Below, in pieces: positions 6,793 through 13,027 of a stretch of 13,027 bases of DNA. The number at the start of each line of letters is the position of its first letter. Position 1 is the first letter of the stretch. The stretch lies in the NCBI GenBank assembly GCA_017532485.1, contig JAFXJE010000150.1:1-13027 (forward strand), in the 5' to 3' direction. A model generated the notes under the pieces. That model worked only from the letters and a program-made list of their open reading frames with translations, was not told the origin of the DNA and did not search any database. This DNA comes from Peptococcaceae bacterium. GTDB taxonomy: Bacteria > Bacillota > Peptococcia > Peptococcales > Peptococcaceae. A program made the translations under genes and the position numbers.

Positions 6793-6805
6793 ATGAAAAC
6801 CATTT
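6760..6805 (+). promoter_or_regulatory. Hairpin enclosing the corA ribosome binding site and start codon
   Basis: AAATGGTTTT at 6760-6769 is perfectly complementary to AAAACCATTT at 6796-6805, which lies in the first codons. The 26-nt loop holds AGGAG (6781-6785) and the ATG (6793). The ten-pair stem could hinder ribosome entry and so act as a translational switch together with the upstream leader domain. Confidence 0.55.
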
Positions 6806-7740
6806 ATAAAACATCAGAAGAAACCGGTGTTTTTGAAGTGTTGGAGAATTATGTTGATGGCAACTGGGTTAGCTTGGTCAGTCCTACGGCGGAAGAAGTT
6901 AAGGATGTTAGTCAACATTTTAATATTGAGCTGCAAGACATGATTTCCGCACTGGACGAAGACGAACGAGCTCGTGTAGATACAGATGATGATTATACTT
7001 TGATTATCGTTGACGTACCTATTAAAGATAAGGATGAAAGCTTTGACGGTTATGGCACTGTGCCATTGGCAATTATTTTGGGAGACCGCAAACAAAAATA
7101 TATTATCACCATTAGTTTGCGTGAGTTGCCGTTGATTAATGATTTTATTAATGGCAAAATTAAGAAATTCTACACTTATAAAAAGACGAGATTTATTATT
7201 CAGATGCTGTATCGGAATGCCAGTTATTACTTGCAGTATCTGCGCCTGATTGAAAAAGCATCCGGTCAGATTGAACATGAATTGCATAAATCGACAAGAA
7301 ACAAAGAGTTGTTCCAGTTATTAAATTTAGATAAATCCTTGGTTTATTTGAGTAATTCCCTGCGAGCCAACGAGCTTGTACTGGAACGCTTGATGCGAAT
7401 GGATAGCATAAAAAAATATCCTGAAGATGAAGAATTGCTGGAAGATGCTATTATTGAAAATAAACAGGCGATTGAAATGGCTAGTGTTTATAGTGGCATT
7501 TTAGATGTTACTATGGAGGCTTTTGGTTCGGTTATTTCTAATAATTTGAACTCTGTAATGCGACGTTTGACTTCGATTACAATCATTCTTTCCGTTCCTA
7601 CAATGATTTTCAGCTTTTTCGGGATGAATGTGCCTTTGCCGATGCAAGGAGCAGTCAATGCTGTGAACTTTATTACCGGTGGGGCATTGATTTGTGTAGG
7701 GTTGATGGTTATTTTCATGTTCCGTAATAAATTATTTTAA
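6793..7740 (+). CDS. corA: CorA-family divalent metal ion transporter
   Basis: A 315-residue inner-membrane channel protein of the CorA (2-TM-GxN) family, which moves Mg2+ or, in some members, Co2+, Ni2+ or Zn2+ along the membrane potential. The first 250 or so residues form the cytoplasmic alpha/beta domain and long helices. TM1 is about 258-277 and ends in the signature Gly277-Met278-Asn279 (FFGMNVPLP). TM2 is about 291-310 (FITGGALICVGLMVIFMF), followed by the short basic end RNKLF. The length matches the family. AGGAG lies 7 nt before the ATG, inside the loop of the leader hairpin. The gene has its own promoter and terminator and is not part of a longer operon. Substrate choice cannot be told from sequence; Mg2+ is the default for the family. 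Confidence 0.92.
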   Translation: MKTIYKTSEETGVFEVLENYVDGNWVSLVSPTAEEVKDVSQHFNIELQDMISALDEDERARVDTDDDYTLIIVDVPIKDKDESFDGYGTVPLAIILGDRKQKYIITISLRELPLINDFINGKIKKFYTYKKTRFIIQMLYRNASYYLQYLRLIEKASGQIEHELHKSTRNKELFQLLNLDKSLVYLSNSLRANELVLERLMRMDSIKKYPEDEELLEDAIIENKQAIEMASVYSGILDVTMEAFGSVISNNLNSVMRRLTSITIILSVPTMIFSFFGMNVPLPMQGAVNAVNFITGGALICVGLMVIFMFRNKLF

Positions 7741-7747
7741 AACAAAC

Positions 7748-7793
7748 AAAATGAGCATTTGGTCATTAATTAAGTCCAAATGCTCATTTTTTT
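7748..7793. terminator. Bidirectional terminator between corA and the EamA gene
   Basis: AAAATGAGCATTTGG at 7748-7762 is perfectly complementary to CCAAATGCTCATTTT at 7776-7790, with a 13-nt loop. A T run (7787-7793) and an A-rich 5' side suit termination in both directions. The stop codons of the two convergent genes lie within about 10 nt of it on either side. Confidence 0.92.
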
Positions 7794-7799
7794 ATATTC

Positions 7800-8654
7800 T
7801 TATTTTTTGCGTTCCATACAAACAGCACCGCCTAAAATCAGTAAAGCTCCCAGCCATTGCCAACCATTCATCCATTCTTGAAGGAAAATAGAGGCAAAGA
7901 ATAAGGCTGATACAGGGTCAATATAACTGAAAACAGCAGCTGTTTGAGTTGGCAGCTCTTTAATTGAGCCGAAGTAAAGCGTGTAAGCAATACCTGTGTG
8001 CACAATCCCGACGATAAATAAGCAGAGCAAACCAGTACCTTGAGGCAGGCTTAAACTTGCAATATCTTCGGTTAAAATTACGTAAGGCAACAACACAAAT
8101 GCTGCCGCAATCATCTGAATAATAGTTGTTTCCAAACTGGATAAGTCCCGAATAAATTTATTCATCAAAACTACCGAAGCGTAAAAACAAGCGGCAGCCA
8201 AGCCGAATAACATTCCTTTCAGAGGGTCGGCTCCGCCTTGAATCATTCCGTTTACCAAGACCATACCCAGCATAGCCATTGCGATACCAGCAATTTTATT
8301 CAAGGTCAAAGATTCTTTTAATAAAATTGGTGACAAAAGAACGATAAAGACAGGTGCGCAATAATACGCTAAAGTAGCTGCACTGACTGTGGTATAGCGA
8401 AAAGCCTCGAAAAATAAAATCCAGTTAAAACCTAGAGCAGCTCCAGAAAAAATCAGTAAAGGGAGATTACGTTTAATAGAAGGAAAATTCCAAGACATTT
8501 TTGTAATGACAGCTGCGATTAGGAGAAAAATACTTCCTGAAAAACCACGACAAAGAGCAATCACACTGCTTGGCAAAGGAATTTGCCGGACAAATAAGCC
8601 TATACTCCCAAAAATTAACATAGCTATAATTAATTTTAAATGTGCTTTCATCAT
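7800..8654 (-). CDS. EamA-family (DMT superfamily) transporter
   Basis: A 284-residue integral membrane protein made of two EamA repeats, at about residues 5-135 and 145-280, with ten predicted hydrophobic helices in total. Typical family features are the start LKLIIAMLIFGSIGLFVRQ, the first-repeat stretch ALGFNWILFFEAFRYTTVSAATLAYYCAPVF, and the second-repeat counterpart GIAYTLYFGSIKELPTQTAAVFSYIDPVSALF. Family members export amino acids or other small metabolites, or transport nucleotide sugars; the substrate here is unknown. Two ATG codons in tandem (8654 and 8651) could start it. AAGGTG at 8661-8666 lies 6 nt from the first and 9 nt from the second, so the first residue is uncertain by one. 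It is transcribed divergently from the chemoreceptor gene and converges on corA, with which it shares a terminator. Confidence 0.9.
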   Translation of the reverse strand: MMKAHLKLIIAMLIFGSIGLFVRQIPLPSSVIALCRGFSGSIFLLIAAVITKMSWNFPSIKRNLPLLIFSGAALGFNWILFFEAFRYTTVSAATLAYYCAPVFIVLLSPILLKESLTLNKIAGIAMAMLGMVLVNGMIQGGADPLKGMLFGLAAACFYASVVLMNKFIRDLSSLETTIIQMIAAAFVLLPYVILTEDIASLSLPQGTGLLCLFIVGIVHTGIAYTLYFGSIKELPTQTAAVFSYIDPVSALFFASIFLQEWMNGWQWLGALLILGGAVCMERKK

Positions 8655-8768
8655 TAGTCACACCTTTTTGAAAAGTTATATGCTAGTTAGTGTAACATAA
8701 AATATGATTAGGGTAAATATAAAAGGCGAAAAAATGACCAAAAAAGGCAAAAAGTAATTTAGACGAAA

Positions 8769-8797
8769 TTGACAATTTTTGACGAATGAATTATACT
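8769..8797 (+). promoter_or_regulatory. Sigma-A-type promoter of the chemoreceptor gene
   Basis: TTGACA at 8769-8774 and TATACT at 8792-8797 lie 17 nt apart, predicting a start near 8804 and a leader of about 70 nt. The elements are of the housekeeping type, not the sigma-28 type often used for chemotaxis genes. Confidence 0.8.
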
Positions 8798-8872
8798 TAT
8801 AAGGCCATTTTATGTAATTTATAATAAAAAATTTGTCGTTTTATAAAATGAAAATCAAGGAGGTTGTTAGTT

Positions 8873-10960
8873 TTGGCTAAAAAAGAAAAAAATATTCAAA
8901 AAGCAATATCCAATAATTCTTTTTTATCTCGGATTGGCTTAAGAGGAAAAATGATAATTGCTATTTTAATCCCACTGTTTTTAATTTTAGTTTTTGTGGG
9001 TACGCTTGTTAGTAATGAGACTTCTGCTACAGTTGGAGATTTAAAACGAAGTGAAATTGACGCTCAAACAGACTCGGCAGCAAAGCTCATTGATGACTTC
9101 TTTCATCCGTTTTTAACAAGTACGGAAGTGGTTGTAGATTTGGATTGTATTCAAGAAATATTTGCTCAGATTTTGCAAGAAAGTCCTGATTTTGATATTC
9201 GCAATGCAGCTAACTATGAGGAAGTATTGCATGAAATGAAAGAAATTGCCGATAAACAAGGGGAAGGGATGATTACCTTGTGGATTGTAGCTGACCACAA
9301 CAATCAACTACTTCATTCCAACGGCAATACTACTGGCGAAGATTTTGTGCTGGCTACTAGACCATGGTTCCAACAATTAGTAGCAAATAACGGGGAAACT
9401 ATTGTTACTAGTGCTTATGAAGATGTGGTTTCTGGTGAAATGGTTGTATCTTGTGCTACTGCTGTCTATAAACCTGGAACAAAGGAAATCATTGGGGCAG
9501 TAGGTATGGATATTTCCTTACAATCTTTAATTACTCAAATTGGTGATATGGTGATTGGTGAAGCAGGTTATATCAGTGCTTATGACTGTGATAATGTTTT
9601 ACTATGCCATCCACAAGAAGAGTTGTTGCTGCAAGGCTATCAAGATATTCCATATAGCGAAAATATGCATGCAGCGTTAGCACAACAACAGTCTACTGCA
9701 GCAATAGAATATACTTTGAATGATGCACCATATTGTGGTTCTGTAATATACATTCCTGATATTGGCTGGCATATCATAGGTAGTGTGACAGAAGCTGAAT
9801 ATCAAAGTGATATAAAAGACATTTCTATGATTGTAATCTTAGGTTTTACTCTTTGTTTGGCTTTGATTAGTGCTATCGTTGTTTTTGTAGCAACTACAAT
9901 TGTTAAACCATTACGCAAATTGAATGAAGTTACTGCTCAATTGGCTAATGGTGATTTAGATGTGGATGTGCAATCTACTTCTTCTGATGAAGTAGGACAG
10001 ATGGCAGCTAATATTTCTGCATTAGTGGATAGATTAAAAACATATATTTTATATATTGATGAAGTTTCTGGTGTCATAGATGAGATTGGTCGTGGCAATT
10101 TAGTTTTTGAATTGAAACAAGATTATGTTGGTGAGTTTAACCGTATGAAGGTGGCGTTGAATGAAATTCAAAGCTCCTTATCGAGTACAGTTGTTGAAAT
10201 AGTTAATTCTGCTATGCGTGTTGATGAAAATACAGCACAGATTGCTACTGCTTCGCAGCGTTTAGCCCAAGGTTCTGTTGAACAAGCAAGTACTATTGAG
10301 GAATTATTTGCGACAGTACAAGATTTGACAGGAAAATCTGTAGAAGACTCTAAACATTTCATAGAATTAAGTAAAGATATTCGTTCTATTGGCGATGAAT
10401 TAAGTGACAGCAACAATAGTATGCAGCAAATGGTTGAAGCAATGGAAAATATTACTACTCAATCACAGCAAATTGCTCAGATTATTAAGACAATTGAAGA
10501 TATCGCTTTCCAAACAAATATCTTAGCTTTAAATGCAGCGATTGAAGCAGCACGGGCAGGCAGTTCCGGTAAAGGTTTTGCTGTAGTTGCTGACGAAGTA
10601 CGTAATCTGGCAACTAAGAGTAGTGAAGCTGCTAAGAGTATTACTGATTTAATTCAGAGCTCTGTGCAGGCAGTTGAAGATGGCTCAAAAATTGCGGATA
10701 ATACAGCAGCAGCATTGAATAGTGTAGCAGATGATGTCAGCAAAGTGGTTAATGAGATGGAAAAATTTGCTGACCGTTATCAGCAGCAATCTACCGATTT
10801 GGAAAATGTTACAGTTGGTATTGACCAAATTTCTGCAGTTGTTCAAAATAACTCCGCTACAGCTGAAGAAAATGCAGCAACTAGTGAAGAATTGGCAGCA
10901 TTAGTTCAAGTAATGCGTGATTTGACGGAAAAATTTGAAATTGATGAACAATATCGTTAA
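8873..10960 (+). CDS. Methyl-accepting chemotaxis protein with dCache-type sensor
   Basis: A 695-residue transmembrane chemoreceptor. After a basic N-terminus, TM1 spans about 27-46. The extracytoplasmic sensor (about 47-315) has double-Cache features, including ATRPWFQQL near residue 163, SAYEDVVSGE and IIGAVGMDIS. TM2 spans about 319-343, followed by HAMP (about 344-398; IVKPLRKLNEVTAQLANGDL). A second HAMP-like segment follows (VIDEIGRGNLVFELKQDYVGEF). The signalling hairpin tip is FQTNILALNAAIEAARAG, starting at residue 546, which binds CheA and CheW. There is no C-terminal CheR-binding pentapeptide. The TTG at 8873 is chosen because AAGGAGG at 8857-8863 leaves a 9-nt spacer, while the in-frame TTG at 8864 touches the binding site. 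It is a lone receptor with no che genes beside it. Cache receptors often sense amino or organic acids; the ligand is unknown. Confidence 0.95.
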   Translation: MAKKEKNIQKAISNNSFLSRIGLRGKMIIAILIPLFLILVFVGTLVSNETSATVGDLKRSEIDAQTDSAAKLIDDFFHPFLTSTEVVVDLDCIQEIFAQILQESPDFDIRNAANYEEVLHEMKEIADKQGEGMITLWIVADHNNQLLHSNGNTTGEDFVLATRPWFQQLVANNGETIVTSAYEDVVSGEMVVSCATAVYKPGTKEIIGAVGMDISLQSLITQIGDMVIGEAGYISAYDCDNVLLCHPQEELLLQGYQDIPYSENMHAALAQQQSTAAIEYTLNDAPYCGSVIYIPDIGWHIIGSVTEAEYQSDIKDISMIVILGFTLCLALISAIVVFVATTIVKPLRKLNEVTAQLANGDLDVDVQSTSSDEVGQMAANISALVDRLKTYILYIDEVSGVIDEIGRGNLVFELKQDYVGEFNRMKVALNEIQSSLSSTVVEIVNSAMRVDENTAQIATASQRLAQGSVEQASTIEELFATVQDLTGKSVEDSKHFIELSKDIRSIGDELSDSNNSMQQMVEAMENITTQSQQIAQIIKTIEDIAFQTNILALNAAIEAARAGSSGKGFAVVADEVRNLATKSSEAAKSITDLIQSSVQAVEDGSKIADNTAAALNSVADDVSKVVNEMEKFADRYQQQSTDLENVTVGIDQISAVVQNNSATAEENAATSEELAALVQVMRDLTEKFEIDEQYR

Positions 10961-10970
10961 TGACGATTAA

Positions 10971-11012
10971 AAATAACAAAGGCTGGGAATTTTCTCCCAG
11001 CCTTTGTTATTT
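10971..11012. terminator. Bidirectional terminator between chemoreceptor and CofE-like genes
   Basis: AAATAACAAAGGCTGGGA at 10971-10988 is perfectly complementary to TCCCAGCCTTTGTTATTT at 10995-11012 (18 pairs, loop ATTTTC). It starts 10 nt after the chemoreceptor stop. Its last base is also the last base of the stop codon of the convergent gene. Confidence 0.9.
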
Positions 11013-11722
11013 TATTTGGAAATTTTTCTAACGATAGCAATAGGTGTTTGTTGTGATTGTTGCCCAAGAGGGTTGTCCTTAAAAATAGCAGCTAAAACTT
11101 CATCTTCCATTTTTGCATCAGGTTTGCCCAAAATATTAACCCCTAGGTCATTCGCATCAATAATAACTACTTGGTGTCCATCCATAGCTTTGGTTAATTG
11201 TTGAGCTACTTTATGAGGCTCTTTTGGTGCCATTTTAGCATAAGTGTTATATGGTGGTAAAGTGTATTCGCAAGGACCATCAATCGCACGTACCTGCTCA
11301 CCTAATAGATTATAGAAAACCCCTTTTTTTCCGAAAATCTTAGCTACTCCGGCAATAATAGCACAAATAGTAATTTTTACTTTGCCGACCTCACGAATAG
11401 CGAGTTCCATAGTCCAAGGACTTCCTAGGCCGATGCCATAAGGAGATTTATGGACGAATTTTACAAGAAACTTAGCTAATTTCGATGGTTTGATTTCATT
11501 GACAGGGAAAGCTCGCCCTTGGCTGATGGCAACAATTTTTTCACTCATAAAAATCATATCGTCGCCAGCTAAATAAGGTTTCACACATTCGTTAAGAATA
11601 TCTATTAAATTATCACCGGCCATAACAACTTTTGTCTTCACCGGATAACGTTCATAAGTACCATAGGGTGTCTCAATGATTAGATTTTTTCCTTCATTGG
11701 TGACAAGGTCTTTAATATCCAT
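11012..11722 (-). CDS. Coenzyme F420-0:L-glutamate ligase-like protein (CofE family)
   Basis: A 236-residue cytoplasmic protein resembling the CofE/FbiB-N family, whose known members add L-glutamate to F420-0 using GTP. Visible family features are DDMIFMSEKIVAISQGR (about 54-70), the glycine-rich GIGLGSPWTMELAIREVG (about 96-113), and the C-terminal VVIIDANDLGVNILG. Stand-alone homologues occur in many Firmicutes not known to make F420, so the substrate may be another carboxylate or flavin-type molecule; no other F420 gene is in the window. The ATG at 11720-11722 has AAGGAG (11730-11735, - strand) 7 nt before it. The gene is alone in its transcription unit, converging on the chemoreceptor gene. 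The family call is fairly sure; the reaction is not. Confidence 0.75.
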   Translation of the reverse strand: MDIKDLVTNEGKNLIIETPYGTYERYPVKTKVVMAGDNLIDILNECVKPYLAGDDMIFMSEKIVAISQGRAFPVNEIKPSKLAKFLVKFVHKSPYGIGLGSPWTMELAIREVGKVKITICAIIAGVAKIFGKKGVFYNLLGEQVRAIDGPCEYTLPPYNTYAKMAPKEPHKVAQQLTKAMDGHQVVIIDANDLGVNILGKPDAKMEDEVLAAIFKDNPLGQQSQQTPIAIVRKISK

Positions 11723-11770
11723 GTAAACACTCCTTTTTTCAGAATAAAAAATAACTAGATACTGTCCGTC

Positions 11771-11799
11771 ATTTTATCATATAAAAAGACGTGGAGCAA
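11771..11799 (-). promoter_or_regulatory. Possible promoter of the CofE-like gene
   Basis: On the - strand, TTGCTC (11794-11799) and TAAAAT (11771-11776) are separated by 17 nt. The match is fair rather than strong, and the position about 50 nt before the start codon is suitable. Confidence 0.45.
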
Positions 11800-11909
11800 G
11801 GTTTTGCATAACGAAAATTATATTGCGCTAGATACACTGTTCTTATGCTGCAAAGAAACAATGCAATCAATAGGTGGCGATGGCGAGCAAGCAAGGTACA
11901 GCTACAGTA

Positions 11910-11948
11910 AAAAAACACCTTTTATCTACTAGATAAAAGGTGTTTTTT
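11910..11948 (-). terminator. Terminator of the tRNA operon
   Basis: AAAAAACACCTTTTATCT at 11910-11927 is perfectly complementary to AGATAAAAGGTGTTTTTT at 11931-11948, with a 3-nt loop. Read on the - strand it ends in a run of T directly after the tRNA-Gly gene. Confidence 0.92.
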
Positions 11949-11949
11949 C

Positions 11950-12023
11950 TGGAGCGGGGTACGGGAGTCGAACCCGCCTTAACGGCTTGGGAAGCCGCTG
12001 TAATACCGATATACCAACCCCGC
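11950..12023 (-). tRNA. tRNA-Gly (anticodon CCC)
   Basis: On the - strand the acceptor strand GCGGGGT pairs with ACCCCGC. The D-arm TTGGTATATCGGTATTAC, the anticodon loop TTCCCAA on a stem GCGGC/GCCGT, and the T-loop GGTTCGACTCC are all present. The anticodon CCC reads GGG. The 3' CCA is encoded (11950-11952). It is the second gene of a two-tRNA transcript. Confidence 0.95.
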
Positions 12024-12039
12024 ATATTTTGTGTAGTAC

Positions 12040-12112
12040 AGCTAATGGGGGGAATCGAACCCCCGACCTACTGATTACGAATCAGTTGCTCTGCCAACTG
12101 AGCTACATCAGC
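12040..12112 (-). tRNA. tRNA-Thr (anticodon CGT)
   Basis: On the - strand the acceptor GCTGATG pairs with CATTAGC with one G-T pair. The D-arm TAGCTCAGTTGGCAGAGCA, the anticodon loop TTCGTAA on the stem ACTGA/TCAGT, and the T-loop GGTTCGATTCC are standard. The anticodon CGT reads ACG. The discriminator base is T, and the following bases are GTA, so CCA is not encoded and must be added by the CCA-adding enzyme. It lies 16 nt before tRNA-Gly in the same transcript. Confidence 0.95.
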
Positions 12113-12121
12113 AACATAAGC

Positions 12122-12150
12122 ATTATAACAGCTTTATAGATAAAATGCAA
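12122..12150 (-). promoter_or_regulatory. Promoter of the tRNA-Thr/tRNA-Gly operon
   Basis: On the - strand, TTGCAT (12145-12150) and a perfect TATAAT (12122-12127) are separated by 17 nt. Transcription would start only a few nucleotides before the tRNA-Thr 5' end, as is usual for stable RNA. Confidence 0.85.
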
Positions 12151-12201
12151 TAAAATTATATGTAAGAAAGAGGAAAAAGACATTTTTTCAACAAGTGGCG
12201 C

Positions 12202-12230
12202 TTTACATTTAAACTAGGGAAGGCTATCCT
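12202..12230 (+). promoter_or_regulatory. Possible promoter and operator of the TetR-type gene
   Basis: TTTACA at 12202-12207 and TATCCT at 12225-12230 are 17 nt apart. The small dyad AAGG-CTAT-CCTT (12220-12231) overlaps the -10 box and could be an operator for self-regulation. Both calls are weak. Confidence 0.4.
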
Positions 12231-12268
12231 TAAAATAAAGAGATAGTTGTTGCAAAAGGAGTTATAAG

Positions 12269-12874
12269 TTGTCTATGTATAGTAAAGAAAATGAAAATAA
12301 ATCAGATTCAGAAAAAGTCAAAGCTACCAAGAAACGTTTGAAAGAAACGTTAATCGAGCTCTTGAAAGAAAAAAAGTTGGAGCAAATAACAGTGGTGGAG
12401 ATTACTGATAGAGCAAATCTTAATCGGACTACTTTTTATCGCCATTATCTGGATGTTTATGATTTATATGAGAAAATTGTCGATGAATATGCACAAGTGG
12501 CTAAGAGTATTTTTCCAATATATTTTCGCAAAATTTGGCGTGGCGAATTTTCGGGCCTAGATGATGAGCTGGTAATTTATTGGGAAGAACATAAAGAAAA
12601 GCTGAAGATTGTGTTGCTGCAGGACCATCAATTAATAGATCGAATTAAGCAAGGAAACATGGCTTATGTACGAGAATATTTACAAATTCCGAATGATGAT
12701 AAAGAAATAAACTTAATTATGGAGTTTTATATGAGTGGTACTTTAGGGCTTATCTTAAAATGTCTTCAGGATAAAATAACAGCTGCAGATATGAGAAAAG
12801 TAATGACTTTGCAGTATGAGATTGTTACTTCAAGCTTGTTGGAAGCTTTGAATAAAAGAGTAGTAAAAGAATAA
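12269..12874 (+). CDS. TetR/AcrR-family transcriptional regulator
   Basis: A 201-residue DNA-binding repressor-type protein. The N-terminal helices lead into the helix-turn-helix at about residues 41-60 (VVEITDRANLNRTTFYRHY), with the FYRHY recognition-helix end characteristic of the family. The ligand/dimer domain (about 75-195) resembles the TetR C-terminal class found in DhaS-like Firmicutes regulators, judged by LIMEFYMSGTLGLI and similar stretches. The start is a TTG at 12269, with AAGGAG (12256-12261) 7 nt upstream. The next candidate, the ATG at 12275, would leave a 13-nt spacer, so TTG is preferred. No obvious target gene is beside it: the left neighbour is the divergent tRNA operon and the right neighbour the convergent rsmI. 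Its effector is unknown. Its last codons form one arm of the terminator palindrome. Confidence 0.88.
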   Translation: MSMYSKENENKSDSEKVKATKKRLKETLIELLKEKKLEQITVVEITDRANLNRTTFYRHYLDVYDLYEKIVDEYAQVAKSIFPIYFRKIWRGEFSGLDDELVIYWEEHKEKLKIVLLQDHQLIDRIKQGNMAYVREYLQIPNDDKEINLIMEFYMSGTLGLILKCLQDKITAADMRKVMTLQYEIVTSSLLEALNKRVVKE

Positions 12875-12915
12875 GAGGATGGGGTAAAAAATCCCATCCT
12901 CTTATTCTTTTACTA
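12861..12915. terminator. 23-bp palindromic bidirectional terminator within both gene ends
   Basis: Positions 12861-12883 are perfectly complementary to 12893-12915, with a 9-nt loop. The left arm contains the last codons and TAA of the TetR-type gene; the right arm contains the last codons and TAA of rsmI on the other strand. The outer arms supply T-rich tails for both directions. Confidence 0.88.
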
Positions 12916-13027
12916 TTAAATTATAAACTTCTCGTTTAGGTAAGCCTGCTTCTTTGGCAGCTTGCTTGATGGCATCTTTTTGCGAAATGCCTTCTTGGAC
13001 TAATTGATTAACGCGTTCAACAGCCCA
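12902..13027 (-). CDS. rsmI: RsmI C-terminus (16S rRNA C1402 2'-O-methyltransferase), partial
   Basis: Forty-one codons plus the stop are visible on the - strand, entering from the right edge. The product reads AVERVNQLVQEGISQKDAIK, then a short basic stretch, then KREVYNLIVKE. This is the small C-terminal helical domain of RsmI: a helix, a linker with KDAIK, and the closing LPKREVYN motif. RsmI methylates the ribose of C1402 in 16S rRNA with AdoMet. The catalytic domain lies outside the window. The identification rests on this short tail only. The last three codons (GTA AAA GAA) and the stop lie in the terminator palindrome. Confidence 0.75.
   Translation of the reverse strand, partial: WAVERVNQLVQEGISQKDAIKQAAKEAGLPKREVYNLIVKE

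Noticed and set aside
6814..7287. A 157-codon - strand frame opposite corA
   Set aside because: The + strand frame shows clear CorA features; the antisense product has no recognisable motif and no binding site.
11880..11936. Possible 18-residue peptide starting ATGGCGAGC on the + strand
   Set aside because: No proper binding site spacing, and it runs into the tRNA-operon terminator hairpin; most likely chance.
1..13027. CRISPR array, S-box or T-box leader
   Set aside because: No regularly spaced repeats were seen, and the 5' region of the methionine operon where an S-box would lie is outside the window.

Overview
The window is AT-rich, Firmicutes-type DNA with strong GGAGG ribosome binding sites, several TTG starts and consensus sigma-A-like promoters. 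The protein flavour fits a Negativicutes relative such as the Phascolarctobacterium/Acidaminococcaceae group, but that placement is an inference. No phage, CRISPR array, rRNA or replication origin was seen.

Left part (1-3441): the end of a methionine/one-carbon operon on the + strand. It holds the 3' part of a short cobalamin-dependent methionine synthase (metH) without a reactivation domain, then a MetF-type methylenetetrahydrofolate reductase overlapping it by 11 nt, then a separate protein matching the missing MetH reactivation domain, overlapping metF by 4 nt. Together they make methyl-tetrahydrofolate, pass its methyl group through cobalamin to homocysteine, and rescue oxidised cobalamin. 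A hairpin terminator closes the operon.

Middle part (3442-6600): an accessory island. It contains a small DUF4180 gene with its own near-consensus promoter and terminator, a broken reading frame of unknown family interrupted by a TGA, and a 604-residue IS1595/ISXO2-like transposase on the - strand. Imperfect inverted sequences near 3445-3484 and 6475-6512 may mark the ends of one mobile unit of about 3.1 kb, but this is unproven.

Right part (6600-13027): ordinary chromosomal genes, mostly separated by long symmetric terminators. A CorA-type metal transporter has a leader of about 150 nt with a long-range stem and a second perfect hairpin that encloses its ribosome binding site and start codon. 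This is the best candidate in the window for an undescribed regulatory RNA. It is followed by a convergent EamA/DMT exporter, a dCache-type chemoreceptor with a TTG start, a convergent CofE-like glutamate ligase homologue, a two-gene tRNA operon (Thr-CGT, Gly-CCC) on the - strand, a TetR-type regulator, and the C-terminus of RsmI entering from the right. The last two genes end inside opposite arms of one 23-bp palindrome, so both proteins finish with Val-Lys-Glu.
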